In this document: piece after piece, positions 9,734 through 20,373 of the stretch
How the letters are laid out: every line of letters begins with the position of its first letter
Numbering within the stretch: the first letter of the stretch is position 1
From: Caenorhabditis remanei
Taxonomy: Eukaryota; Nematoda; Chromadorea; Rhabditida; Rhabditidae
Reading direction: 5' to 3'
Assembly: GCF_010183535.1 (NCBI RefSeq)
Contig: NC_071330.1
Coordinates: forward strand, 12,505,717 to 12,569,716
DNA: 64,000 bases
Made by a program: the position numbers and the translations under genes
The notes under the pieces: generated by a model
Seen by the model: the letters and a program-made list of their open reading frames with translations, nothing else
Told to the model about the DNA's origin: nothing
Database searches by the model: none

Positions 9734-10449
9734 ATGGTGTTCTCAATAATCACTGGAATCCCAATGTGTTGTATCTATTTCGCTTCTCAGTTGGGTGCTG
9801 CTTATCCGGAATTGCACGATGGAATTCAATTAGAAACCATCAGAGTGCTTCCATACGAAACTATCTTTTTTTTTTTTTTTCCCCTTCCTCCACATCTTTA
9901 TAGTGTAATTGAAGATAGTCATACCGCAATATTTTATCTTTTCGGTATGATACAGTCTGCATTTTTATGTAATGTATGCAATTTACTGTACTATAACTAT
10001 GAATGGGTGAGTAGTTTTGATTTGATAATTTGCTTCAAAAACTTGAGAAATTTCAGATGAGTCCCCATTGTGGTAGAATAATGTCAACAATGTTCATGTG
10101 TTATGGAATACGAAGAGTGTTCAATTTCAGAAGTGTTCTTATTCCAAAGTTGCCCATTCAAGTTCCATGGAAATCAATTCTCTTCTTCACTCTCTTCTTT
10201 TCAATTTCTGGATTCTATGTATATCAATATTCTGTAAGTGAAATCCTTGATCTACTGATGATCCAGCCTTTTCAGACATTTCCCATGATGATTCGTCATT
10301 TCTATGTATACTTTCTTTGCATTGAAATTTCCATTTGGTATTACACCAAAGAATTTCGTATGTTTTCTAGATTTCCAGTGGACTGGCTATATGGTCACTC
10401 AGTTGCTCGGAATACAACTGTGTATAGAAACTGGAATATACAGAAATAA
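9734..10449 (+). CDS. Unrecognised multi-pass membrane protein, unit-2 copy
   Basis: Exons 9734-10006, 10057-10233 and 10276-10449 give 207 aa, the same exon lengths as the copy at 3764-4478. The main difference in exon 1 is a run of T that changes residues around the Tyr-Glu-Thr-Ile segment into a phenylalanine run without breaking the frame. Intron 1 is 50 bp and intron 2 is 42 bp. An AATAAA-type signal follows at ~10480. Preservation of frame and splice sites in both copies supports coding status. Function unknown; see the unit-1 copy. Confidence 0.65.
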
Positions 10450-10590
10450 TTTATTTTTGTTTAATTCTTTTCTGACAAAATAAAATATTTCCGAAATATA
10501 ATGCAACTCGTGCGTATCCTTTATCTAACAGATGAAAACAAAGGCTAAGTTATCCGAACTCTGTCAAAACTTCTATACTAATCAATCAAT

Positions 10591-10857
10591 TCAAGTCAAA
10601 AAAGATTTTCCGTTATGTCTCAACTCGAAACACAAAATACCAGCATCCTTACGAAACGGTATGTTTCTATGAGAATAGAACATACACATATTCGATAGAC
10701 TGTCAGTAAAGAGGTTATGAGGATCAGTAGGGAAAAAATACTCACCGTTTTTTTCAATCCAATGGACGTGACGAATTGCCAATGTTGTCGATATTGTTGA
10801 TACACTCACTCTTCTTGAAGACGCTGAAAACATAGTCAAGTAGTTTTTGGCAGACAA
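10591..10857 (-). other. Minus-strand open frame conserved in both duplication units
   Basis: This 88-codon frame ends ..DPHNLFTDSLSNMCMFYSHR.. and ..FELRHNGKSFLT. The unit-1 copy at ~5868-6000 keeps the downstream ~40 codons open in the same frame. A second overlapping minus frame is hydrophobic. It could be an exon of a minus-strand gene or simply well-conserved non-coding DNA in a recent duplication. I do not recognise it. Confidence 0.25.
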
Positions 10858-11019
10858 AATGTCTTATTAAAAGCGATTGACCTAACAACAGTTATATCTG
10901 GTGGGAACATGGAAGGGGACCCGGGAAAGTTTAGATCTAAGAGCCAAATAAGCAGATCAAAAATTAAAATAAAGTTCGGAGAATCATAAACTCAATTAGT
11001 TGCTGATCTGAACATCAAA

Positions 11020-12334
11020 ATGTTTCTGAAAAACATGCAACCACCGACAGATAAGTTCACGTATTGGCACCTCCTCATTGGGTTTCTATCCCTTCTCGTC
11101 CAACAAGATGTTGAGAACGCACCGCGGATGATGGATGTGAAGAATGGATACCTGGATATTCTGATCCAGTCTTCACCTAGTGCATTGGCTGGAATGATTT
11201 CTGGAGCCGTTCTTGCCGTGCCCAATGTTCATCTCATCGCATCGAATCCAGTGATTTCCAACCTCTCCTTCCTCACACACTTCTTTGGACTGAACACCTT
11301 TGGGTCCGGCTTCGGAATTGGTTTGTTTGACTTTTCATTATCGCAGTATAATTCTAGAATGTTCAGTTTCTGGAACCGTATTCCTTGGACTGGGTTTCAG
11401 CTGGAAAATCACTGGGGTCGCCAACTTCGTTGCATTCCTCCTAGCGCCACTATTCTCGATGGCCTTCGTCTCCTACGCTCCAATCATCTTCAGTGGTGTA
11501 ATGTACCGAGTCATCTGCATCACCATTATTCAGGCGTCACTTTACATGGGCAATCGGTTGAAACCACGATTGTTCGAAGATGCACTGGCTGGAATCATCA
11601 GCCGAATTCCAGAGAAGTATCTTCGGAAATGCCCATGTTCCACGCTAATCACCATCTTCAATCTCAAAGATGTCTTCTTCACAGCGATGACACTTCGAAG
11701 AATCCGAAGTGCTGAACTTCGGCGTCGTTCATCCGTGTTGTTCACGAAATTGCTTCACAGAAGTGCGCAACCCTTGGAAACCATTGGCGACGTCGTCCAG
11801 AGTCTTCTAGGCTCCGAATCGAAAGTGGAAAACTGTGAAGTTGGCACCATTGTGACACTGACAAATGAAGCAAAGCAAATAGTCACCAAAGGATCACCGA
11901 TTCATCGTCTGCTCCTATTATTTGCCGAAAATTGCTTCTATGATAGAGATTTTGGGAAGGTTATGAGAAGAGATGATCTTGAGGAGAAGATCCGCATCAC
12001 TATCGGAACGGAAGTTTTGGAAAGATGCATTAAGGAGAAGTTTTTACAAGTTAGGAAGCGCCACAGCATTAGATACATAAAATTTGGTGCGAAAAGTCCG
12101 GGAAAGGATAATGTACAGGATTTGTTGAAACGCGTTCAAGGAGGAAATGGAAAAGCAAAATTCAACGAGCTGGAAAAGCACGGAGCGATGCATTTGGTGG
12201 ATGTTCAGTAATTAACTCAATCTTTTATAACTTCATTAGATATATATTATTTCAGGATGATCATTGAAGGAAATTTCAAACAGAAAGACGAAAATGGACC
12301 ATCTCCACGTTTCGTTCTTACCGTTACACGCTGA
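11020..12334 (+). CDS. Unrecognised membrane protein, single-module paralogue
   Basis: Exons 11020-11320, 11358-12207 and 12256-12334 give 409 aa; the introns (phase 1 and phase 2) have GT..TCTAG and GT..TTTCAG borders. The ATG has a favourable AAAATG context. The N-terminal module (YWHLLIGFLSLLVQQDVEN .. NPVISNLSFLTH .. GSGFGI) is followed by several hydrophobic segments (residues ~100-180) and then a basic, soluble half with LETIGDVVQSLLGSESKVEN and KGSPIHRLL. It is homologous along its length to the 6738-8575 gene, with the first intron at the same place and phase, but lacks the second copy of the module. Its last exon (MIIEGNFKQK..) is intact, so it shows what the C-terminus of the other gene should look like. 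Function unknown. Confidence 0.7.
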
Positions 12335-13562
12335 TATTTCACTCTGATCACCTATCCACCACAGTATCACTCCACTCCACTACAAACCCTCTTCGCTTTC
12401 ACTATCCCTCTCACTTCTCACTAATTTTTCACTTTCTCTCGGTTTTTTATTTTGTTATTTTAATTTTATTTTACCAGCTTAACTGATAAAAAAGGGAACT
12501 CACTTCTCTAGCCAAGAGGTGATTGGTTCCTTCATCCTTTTGTACTCGATCCACATCTTTCGTCCTCCACTCCTTCCGATTTTCGCTCTCACTAGCAGCC
12601 CAATCTCCTCAGATCCTTCCGATCGTTGTTTCGCAACCTTCATTCGTCGCTTTTTGTAGTGGTGGTCGGCGATTCTCAACAAAAAAACCGAATTATTACG
12701 GGGATTTTGAATTTTTGGAAAAAACACATCAGAAAAAATAACCTGACAATCAAATCCGTCGATCCGTTGCGTGATAGGGGGAGGGGATGGTCTAGTAGGT
12801 GACCGACGTAACGAAAATGAAGAAAAAAATGATGATTTTTCACTCGATAGCGATGAAAAATAGAAGAAATAGCGCTCAAAAACACTTGGAATTTCGCTCC
12901 GTTCGGGGATGATCAAAACGTGCTCCACTGCTAATTTCAGTTTAATTTCAGTATTTTTCATATCAAATTTGATAAAATTCGTTTAATTTCACCATTTTTC
13001 TTCATATTCTGTAAAAAAGTTCAATTTTTCCTTTAAAATACAATTTTCCGAAAATTTAGACCTGCCAGCTAACATTTGGTCAAAGAAAAACACAATTCCA
13101 ATCATTCTTCTTTCATTCTTTCTCTTTCTCTCAATCTCCCTCTCTCTTCTCCGTTTTCCCGCAAATTTCATATTCAAACTTTCATTTCTTGCTCGCATTT
13201 CTTTCCTTTTTTCGTGTTCTCTTCATTCTGCTACTTCAATGTTCTTTTTTCTGTTAAAAACCATCCAAACCATGGTTTAAACCACACAAACCCGCAAAAA
13301 TCCCGAAAATTCTACTTCAAATTGCCGCCGACTGGGTCTCGCCACGAACTGGATTCAAGCCGCCTGAAAAGAGTGTGCGCCTTTAAACTCAGAGAACGTT
13401 CAGCGGCGGCCGGCCGGTAGCAAACAACACAGTTTCTCTTCGTTCTTTTTGCATTTTTATGGTTTTTCGTGTGAAAATAGTTGATCGCAATGTTCTTTAT
13501 CTTCTTTTCGTGATATATTGCCAAGAAAAATCATATTTTAATCAAAATTTTCATTACAGAAG
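12335..13562. other. Intergenic: end of duplication and mdh-2 promoter/outron
   Basis: 12340-12750 is the 3' flank shared with 8580-8940 and marks the right end of the tandem duplication. From there to 13562 there is no gene; the long pyrimidine runs at 13090-13260 and the TTTTCATTACAG just before AAGATG (13560) fit an outron and trans-splice acceptor for mdh-2. Confidence 0.6.
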
Positions 13563-14850
13563 ATGTCCCTTCCAGTAAAAACCCTCGTCCAGGCTGCCGC
13601 CAACTCCGGACTCCGCGCAGTCTCTGTCCGTCATTCCAGCCAAGCTCCAAAGGTATTTTGTCAATAAATTAAAAAAAGAAATTTATTTTATCAAATTTAA
13701 ATTTTCAGGTCGCCCTTCTCGGTGCTGCCGGAGGAATCGGACAGCCATTGGGTCTCCTTCTCAAGCAGGATCCACTAGTCGCCCATCTTGCCCTTTATGA
13801 TGTCGTTAACACTCCAGGAGTCGCCGCTGATCTTTCTCACATTGATTCCAACGCCAAGGTTCGAGTTTTTTTGAAAATTTTCCTTTAAAACCTCTCGTTC
13901 TAGGTCACCGCTCACACCGGCCCAAAGGAATTGTACGCTGCTGTTGAGAACGCCGACGTCATCGTCATCCCAGCTGGAGTTCCACGTAAGCCAGGAATGA
14001 CCCGTGACGATTTGTTCAACACGAACGCCGGAATCGTCCGTGATTTGGCCGCCGTCATCGCCAAGGCCTCCCCAAAAGCTCTCATCGCCATCATCACCAA
14101 CCCAGTTAACTCAACTGTCCCAATTGCATCTGAGGTTCTTAAGAAGGCCGGAGTTTACGATCCAAAGCGTGTTTTCGGAGTCACCACACTCGATGTCGTC
14201 AGATCTCAAGCTTTCGTTGCTGAGCTCAAGGTTCGTTTCATATTTTACTCGTTCTTTGCGCTTGGCGTCTCATTTTTTCTCTTCTTTCTTCTTCTGTCGA
14301 CGCGTCTACGCGCCAAACGGTAAAAGAAGCAAATAGAGACGATAAGAGACTCCAAAGCACAGTTCGAATTCATACATTTCTTTGTTTCCAGGGACACGAC
14401 GCCTCCAAGACCGTCGTCCCAGTCGTCGGAGGACATGCAGGAATCACCATCATCCCACTCCTCTCCCAAGTCACCCCATCCACCAAATTCTCTGAGGAAG
14501 AGATCGCCAAACTGACACCAAGAATCCAAGACGCTGGAACTGAAGTCGTCAACGCAAAGGCTGGAGCCGGATCGGCCACTCTTTCGATGGCTTTGGCTGG
14601 AGCTCGTTTCGCGAATGCCCTCGTTCGTGGAATCAAGGGACAAAAGAATGTTCAATGCGCATACGTCGCTTCTGATGCTGTTAAGGGAGTCGAATATTTC
14701 TCGACCCCAGTCGAATTGGGACCAAATGGAGTTGAGAAGATTCTCGGAGTTGGAAAAGTTTCTGCATTCGAGCAGAAGCTTATCGATGCCTCCGTTCCAG
14801 AACTCAACAAGAATATCGCCAAGGGAGTCGCCTTTGTTAAGGGAAACTAA
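13563..14850 (+). CDS. mdh-2: Mitochondrial malate dehydrogenase
   Basis: Exons 13563-13652, 13709-13858, 13904-14230 and 14392-14850 give 341 aa, the usual length for the animal mitochondrial enzyme. It interconverts malate and oxaloacetate with NAD in the matrix (TCA cycle, malate-aspartate shuttle). Residues 1-~28 are basic, hydroxylated and lack acids, as expected for a mitochondrial presequence. The NAD-binding loop GAAGGIGQ is at 35-42, substrate-binding arginines lie in [12 protein letters not shown] (R108, R114), NPVN is at 146-149, and the catalytic histidine is in GGHAGI (H204). Codon use is strongly biased to the GTC/CTC/GCC/GGA set typical of highly expressed Caenorhabditis genes. 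The three introns are 45-161 bp. The ATG follows TTACAGAAG, a probable SL1 site. In C. elegans mdh-2 (F20H11.3) is, from memory, next to let-765, as here. Confidence 0.97.
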
Positions 14851-16202
14851 ATTTTCTTTCTTGAATAATTGTATTTTTTTTTCAAATTTTCAGCACCTTT
14901 CAACCTTTTTTTCAATAATTTTTAAGGGTGTCGAACGCCAAGAGCAGTTAGTTCTAAATTGTTTGCTCGGTTTTTTTGTGCTCTCTTCCTCCCCCAACCC
15001 CTCTCGTTTACCCGCCCGTTCGATTGTTTACATTTTACCGCAGTTTCTCTCTCCTCAACCCCCGGATCGATTTTTTTTCCTTTTGTCATCGGTGAATTTA
15101 TCTTTTGTTTTCAGAGTAATTAGGACACATTGGCATGATTAAAATGTAAATTAAATATCTTTCTTTCACGTGTTTTACTTTTTAGGTTTTCACAGATGAA
15201 AAACTGTTGAGCAGTAGTTTCAGATGTATTTTTATTCTTACTTTGATTCTGTAGAATTGTATGTATTGAAACATTGTGTAGAATATGTAGGAGAATTCAG
15301 GAGAAACTTGGTAAGCACTGTGTCTCCAATATCTAACCATCGCGTGAGAGAGACACGTGGAAGTGTAGAAGAGACGGAGGATGCGAAGAAGAAGAAGAAG
15401 GAAGAATCGACACAGAGAAAACCCTCTCATTTCTCTTCTATTTTTTTGTGTCCCCTCATCCCTCCTCCTCCTTCTCCTCTGCTGTTTCTCCTTTTCACCA
15501 CACGATGATTTCTATTTTTTTCGCAACCGGGGCAATTCTATTTTTTTTCTTCTTTCGCTTTTCTTTTTCGAAGAATTGCGAAATTTTTATGCCGATTTTT
15601 AAAGAACTTAATCCGATTTTTAGTACTATTCTGAATTTGAAATTTGATATTCTGAATTTGTGGAAAGTTCTGGAGGAGTTTGCCACGTTGCACTATTCTA
15701 TCAAATTCCGATGACGTCACATTGGTCTTATCGTCGAGAGACTGACCGCTGCCAGATTAAAAATCGACAACACCTGTTCACTAATTTCTGATTTTCTCGA
15801 AATTTCAGCAAAAAAGCAATTTCTTCCATTTTTTAAAAGATTCTTGAGGTCTGCCCACCAGAAATCGTGCCTCCGGCACCCCAGACCAATAAATATCTGT
15901 CCTTTCGAGCAGATACATCCAATAAAGAAGGGGGGACAGATGGTCAGTTTCATTGTGCCGCCCATCCCCAATAACCCGACAGATTCTGTCGATTGACTGA
16001 CAGATGTTCTATTCTCTCTTTATTCTCTTCATTCATTCTCTCTCTCTCTCTGTCCTTATGCAAAGAGAGGACACCATTTACCGCATATTCGGATGGTTGT
16101 TCTCTGGGAATTTCTGTGGTTTTGGACGGTTTCAGCACTGTTTTTACTGAAGAATTCCGTCTGAAAATCGCACTTTTCAGCTCAAAACTGTCAAAATGTG
16201 TT

Positions 16203-16410
16203 TTTGCGTCGATTTTTGACTAAAAAACTGCAGAAAATCACAGTTTTTTACCAAAAAAATTGCTGAAAACCTCAATTTTCGACTAAAAACCTGCAATAAA
16301 CCTCAATTGTTGACTAAAAACCTGCAGAGAACCACAATTTTTTATCAAAAGACTGCAGAAAACCACAGTTTTTGATTAAAAAACTACAAAAAACTTCAAT
16401 TTTTTGCTGA
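16203..16410. repeat. Diverged ~40-45 bp tandem repeat
   Basis: About five units of the type GACTAAAAACCTGCAGAAAA followed by CCACAATTTTT stand head to tail. Units differ by substitutions and small indels. No coding potential. Confidence 0.7.
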
Positions 16411-16534
16411 AATCCACCGATTTTGCTCTCCACCTGAATTATCAGCTGTCCTGTTTCATTTAGTACGAAATCGTAATTGTGACAGTTTATTTCAGCTGTT
16501 AACTCACTCGAATTTGAGTTTATCACGAAAAATT

Positions 16535-16667
16535 GCAGTATACAACTGCGCTCCACTGGAATACCCTTGAAAAATGTCTCTTTTTCTCCAAGTCTCTCAA
16601 GTTTGTGTACAATTTTCTTCGGTTTCGGTAGAGCGCGGTTGTAAGACGCGTGTCGTGCTGTTAATAG
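16535..16667. mobile_element. R1 MITE copy
   Basis: It carries the family hallmarks: ACAACTGCGCTCCA at one end, TCGGTAGAGCGCGGTTGTAA at the other, and a terminal GCTGTTAATAGC. Its left end is eroded. Confidence 0.75.
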
Positions 16668-17886
16668 CTCGAAGCTGGAAAGGTGCTGAAAACGAGCGAC
16701 CCTTCTATCATTTCTACTCAGTGGGCAAATGCGCTCCATGTCTAGACCGTAAGCAAGTACGCTCCAACGAAATACTTCCGATCTGATAAATAGCAATAGA
16801 CACAGCTATCCGATTCAAAATCCTCGCGCCATTTCCGTTCAGCTTCTGTTCCCTCCATCCCCGAATAAGCCGCCGAAGGACAGGTGTTTCTCTTTCGTTC
16901 CCCTTTTCTAATCGAATATTTTGAACGTCTCATTTCGATTCAAAGGTTGCCTAGGAAGCCATAAGCGGAAATCCCCTCCCCTCTCATAAATAATCCCACA
17001 TTTGTTTATGGCGACTCTCTTTTTTTCGGACGGGCGGTGTCAGCCGGGGATTTTTGGAGAGGTGCTGGAAAACAAGGGAGAGCATTATATATACATGTTA
17101 TCAGTATTGTTATCAACAAGTTACCACCAGTAAACAGGAGATACGAGGGGGCGGAGCTTAGCACCGCTCTTGGTGTCTCATTGTGAGTCATACTGTATCT
17201 TCGTATCTTCACTCAATATTATGAGAAATACGAGAATCGTTCTCTCGGTTTTCAATATCTATATGTTTATTGAGAATTGATAGATAGAGATGAGAAGAGA
17301 GAAATAGAGAGACCGACTAATAATAAACAAATAAACAATGTGCTGACGACGGAGATGAAAAACTGGAATACATTCCTCACTCCATTTCTAGTTCTTTTGA
17401 CTCGATACGGAGTAGTATAGGTTGGGGAGTACTAGGAATTTGGGGGACTGAAACAGTTCTGTAGACTTTCGGAGTTCGCTTGTGGTCGGACTCCTAGAGT
17501 GTCTGGAATCGTGACAGATCCTATTCGGCCTGGCCCTGGATGTGTTGAGCCGGTCTATTAGAACGATACAGACAGCTTCTGACCTTATCAAAGGGTCTTC
17601 CCGGTTTCAGACCACTTCTGATCGTTTTGAGATGTCGAGAGCAATCCAAAGAAATAACATATTTTCTGATACCGTATTGGACTGCTTAGATCTTCTATAG
17701 TCTCACTATCAGATAGTCTAAAATAGTCTCGCACGAACTTTGACAGACGTAGGCCGTTTTCGATGGACCGGTATAGGTATAAACTTTGTGAAGCAGCTTC
17801 CCCTCATCTGAGAACGAGTCGAACCTTCTGCTCCTTTAGAATCGTGGAAGCTTTTTATGCCGACTTTAACCGACTCCGACCGTCTA

Positions 17887-18206
17887 GAACCATACTCGCA
17901 AACCGGGCCGAAACGGGCCGACGCGTAACTTCTCTGAAACTCATTCTATGTGCTGGAAAGTATACCAAAATGTAGATCTCGGCGAGCTCTATATCCGTTA
18001 CTAGGGACCGTATGGCTATTTGTCAATGTATGCTACAACATTCTAGCCCGATCCAAGGTACATCAACGAATAGCCATCCGGCCCGTAATATGTAAGGTTA
18101 TAGAACTCGTCGAGATCTACATTTTGGTATGTTTTTCAGCTCATAAAACTCAGTTTCGAGTGAGTTACGTGCCGGCCCGTTTCGGCTTGTACCGTTTTTG
18201 ACTGTC
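17887..18206. repeat. Inverted repeat with ~130-bp arms
   Basis: ACCAAAATGTAGATCTCGGC at ~17965 is mirrored at ~18109-18128, and the outer parts GGGCCGAAACGGGCCGAC..GTAAC pair with GTTAC..GCCGGCCCGTTTCGGC. Arms are roughly 75-85% complementary, around a ~55-bp loop. It is probably an old foldback MITE. Confidence 0.7.
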
Positions 18207-18297
18207 TTGGATCTCCCTCGACTTTCAAAATTTCCTCGGGATGTGAACTCGTGCTGAATTTCACCAGTGTCGTCCAGAATCTCTTCTGAATCCTAAC

Positions 18298-18319
18298 CAC
18301 ACACACACACACACACACC
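18298..18319. repeat. (CA)n microsatellite
   Basis: An uninterrupted run of CA dinucleotides, about ten units. Confidence 0.9.
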
Positions 18320-19580
18320 ATGCTACCTACTTATCACCTAGACCATGTTTGATCTATTACTCCTCTCACTCTCTCTCTCTCCCCAGGTGCCATTTCACTC
18401 CTTTGTCTTTTCTCTCAGCTAGTAGTACTGTCTCTCTCCGTCTCCCACTCTCTCATTCAGTGGCCGCTCCTTGACGCAGGCACACTCACAGTTGGCCTTT
18501 TTGCAATTTGTCCTTTCTTTCTCTCCGCCAAACAGTTGGCCTAAAATTTTTCGGATTTTTTCATACTTGTCTGGGTCTTTGTTTTGGTTTTGTAGGAATC
18601 AGATGACGTCAATGGGAGATCATCTGGAGGTCTGCTGCTACTCCACCAGTCTTCCTATTTGAGTCTCCGATGGCCTAGAATTTCATCTCATAGATTTCAA
18701 GGCCACAGACCAAAAGTTCAGCTCTCCCTCCAGCTCCGAAACCCCAATTAATCACTCCCATTTGCACTATGTTTGCACTTTACCATCACCTCCACCTGAC
18801 GGCCCCCTTTGTGACTCCAGGCGTCTCATCGCCAAAAAGACCGCCTGTCAAAAAGGATGACGACCATCTTGTTTTCACTACGTCTCTACTACGGTGTCGA
18901 ATGATTTAGATGTTCAGGAAGAAAATAAATGATCTGAATAGATCTCTTCTAAGCAGCCCCTGGACTTTGGAGACGTCTGAGCAGCTCCTGATTTCGTCAG
19001 TGCTTAGCAAGTTCTTGAAGAACTAGGCACTGACATGCAGCTCCGGAGCTATGGCGGTGCTCAGAAAATTCTGTTCCGGGAAGATGGAGATCAGGCTCCC
19101 ACTCCCCAATATCCCATCCATCCCACCACTCATTTTGTCATCATTCATACACTTCCACTACTTTCCCTAAAAACTACTTTTTGTGATGTGAAAATTATTG
19201 CTTTTTGTACTCCTCTCCCCCTACACAATCTCACTTTTTTTTTGCAAAATTTGTTTTTGCAAAATTTGCATTTAGTAGCCTCGTTAGCAACTCCAGAAGG
19301 ATTACGGTAGTCTTTTGACACCCCCTCCTTCGTAAATGGAATGACTACTTGAGTGTTAATGAGATGGGTGAAGGGCGGTGGGCTCATTGAGCAGAATGAG
19401 CGGTGTCCGATTCAGGATGGGAGGCAGGGGAAAAGCTTAATGAGTTAGAGAAGGCTTCGGATGAGGCTTGACGAATCTAGACGAGTCCAACAGGGCTTGA
19501 AAAAATAGTCTGAAGCAGAATTCATAGAGTTGGAGTCTAATTTTTGCCAATTTCTAGTAATTTTTATCAGATTTATAAGG

Positions 19581-20373
19581 GTTGGAATGGTTTTTTGGCT
19601 ACTTCGGAGTTCTGATTCTGAGTCGATTCGGGACGGTTTTGAACTGTTACAATGAGTATCTGATCATTTTGAGTCCTTTCTCGACTTTCAGAACGATATT
19701 TTTGGTCCAATTTGCTTGTTCGGCATAGCTTTTGATCTTATTTCCTTTTTCGAGAGATTATGGTGCTCGTACGATTCCTAACTATGGAATGGTCTAAACT
19801 GACCGTGGAGTTCAGCAAAGAGACCTAGCTCAATCGAAAGACAAACAAATTCTGATAAGAAATCAATTTTTAAAAATTGCTGAATGGTCTTCAGAATCCA
19901 GATATTCTGGTCATAAAATCCAAATTTAATACATGTGATTTACTCGGTTTTCCACCAAAATTTAGCAGTGTTTCGCCCCAAATATCACGGGTGCCGTATT
20001 TGGGGCGAAACTCTGCTAAGTTTAAGTAGAAAATCGAGTAAATTACATGTATGGATTTTCAGACCAGAATATCTGGATTCTGGATTCAGCGATTTTTGAA
20101 AACCGATTTCCCATCAGAATTCGATTTCTTTTCTATTGTGCTAGGCCTCGTTGCTGAACTCCACGGTCAGTTTATACCATTCCCTTGTTAGGAATCGTAC
20201 GAGCACTGTAATCTCTTAAAAGCGGAAATAAGGTCAAAAGATGCGTGGAAACAGCAAATTGGACCAGAAATATTGTTCTGGAAGTCGAGAAAGAACTTAA
20301 AATGATCAGACACTCATTGAAACTGTTCAAAACCGTCCCGAATCGACTAATAATAGCCAAAAACCATTCCAAC
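19581..20373. repeat. Large palindrome, ~400-bp arms
   Basis: The arms run 19581-19986 and 19992-20373 and pair across almost their whole length (GTTGGAATGGTTTTTGGCT mirrors AGCCAAAAACCATTCCAAC; TGGACCAGAAATATTGTTCT mirrors AGAACGATATTTTTGGTCCA; TTTCGCCCCAAATA mirrors the centre). There are local gaps. The spacer is only a few bases. Weaker pairing continues outside to about 19540 and 20415. No coding frame is shared by the arms. It may be a non-autonomous foldback element or an inverted duplication. Confidence 0.85.

Noticed and set aside
15224..15714. Several 60-94 codon frames in pyrimidine-rich DNA downstream of mdh-2
   Set aside because: Low-complexity Phe/Ser/Leu composition, no compatible splice partners and no recognisable motif.
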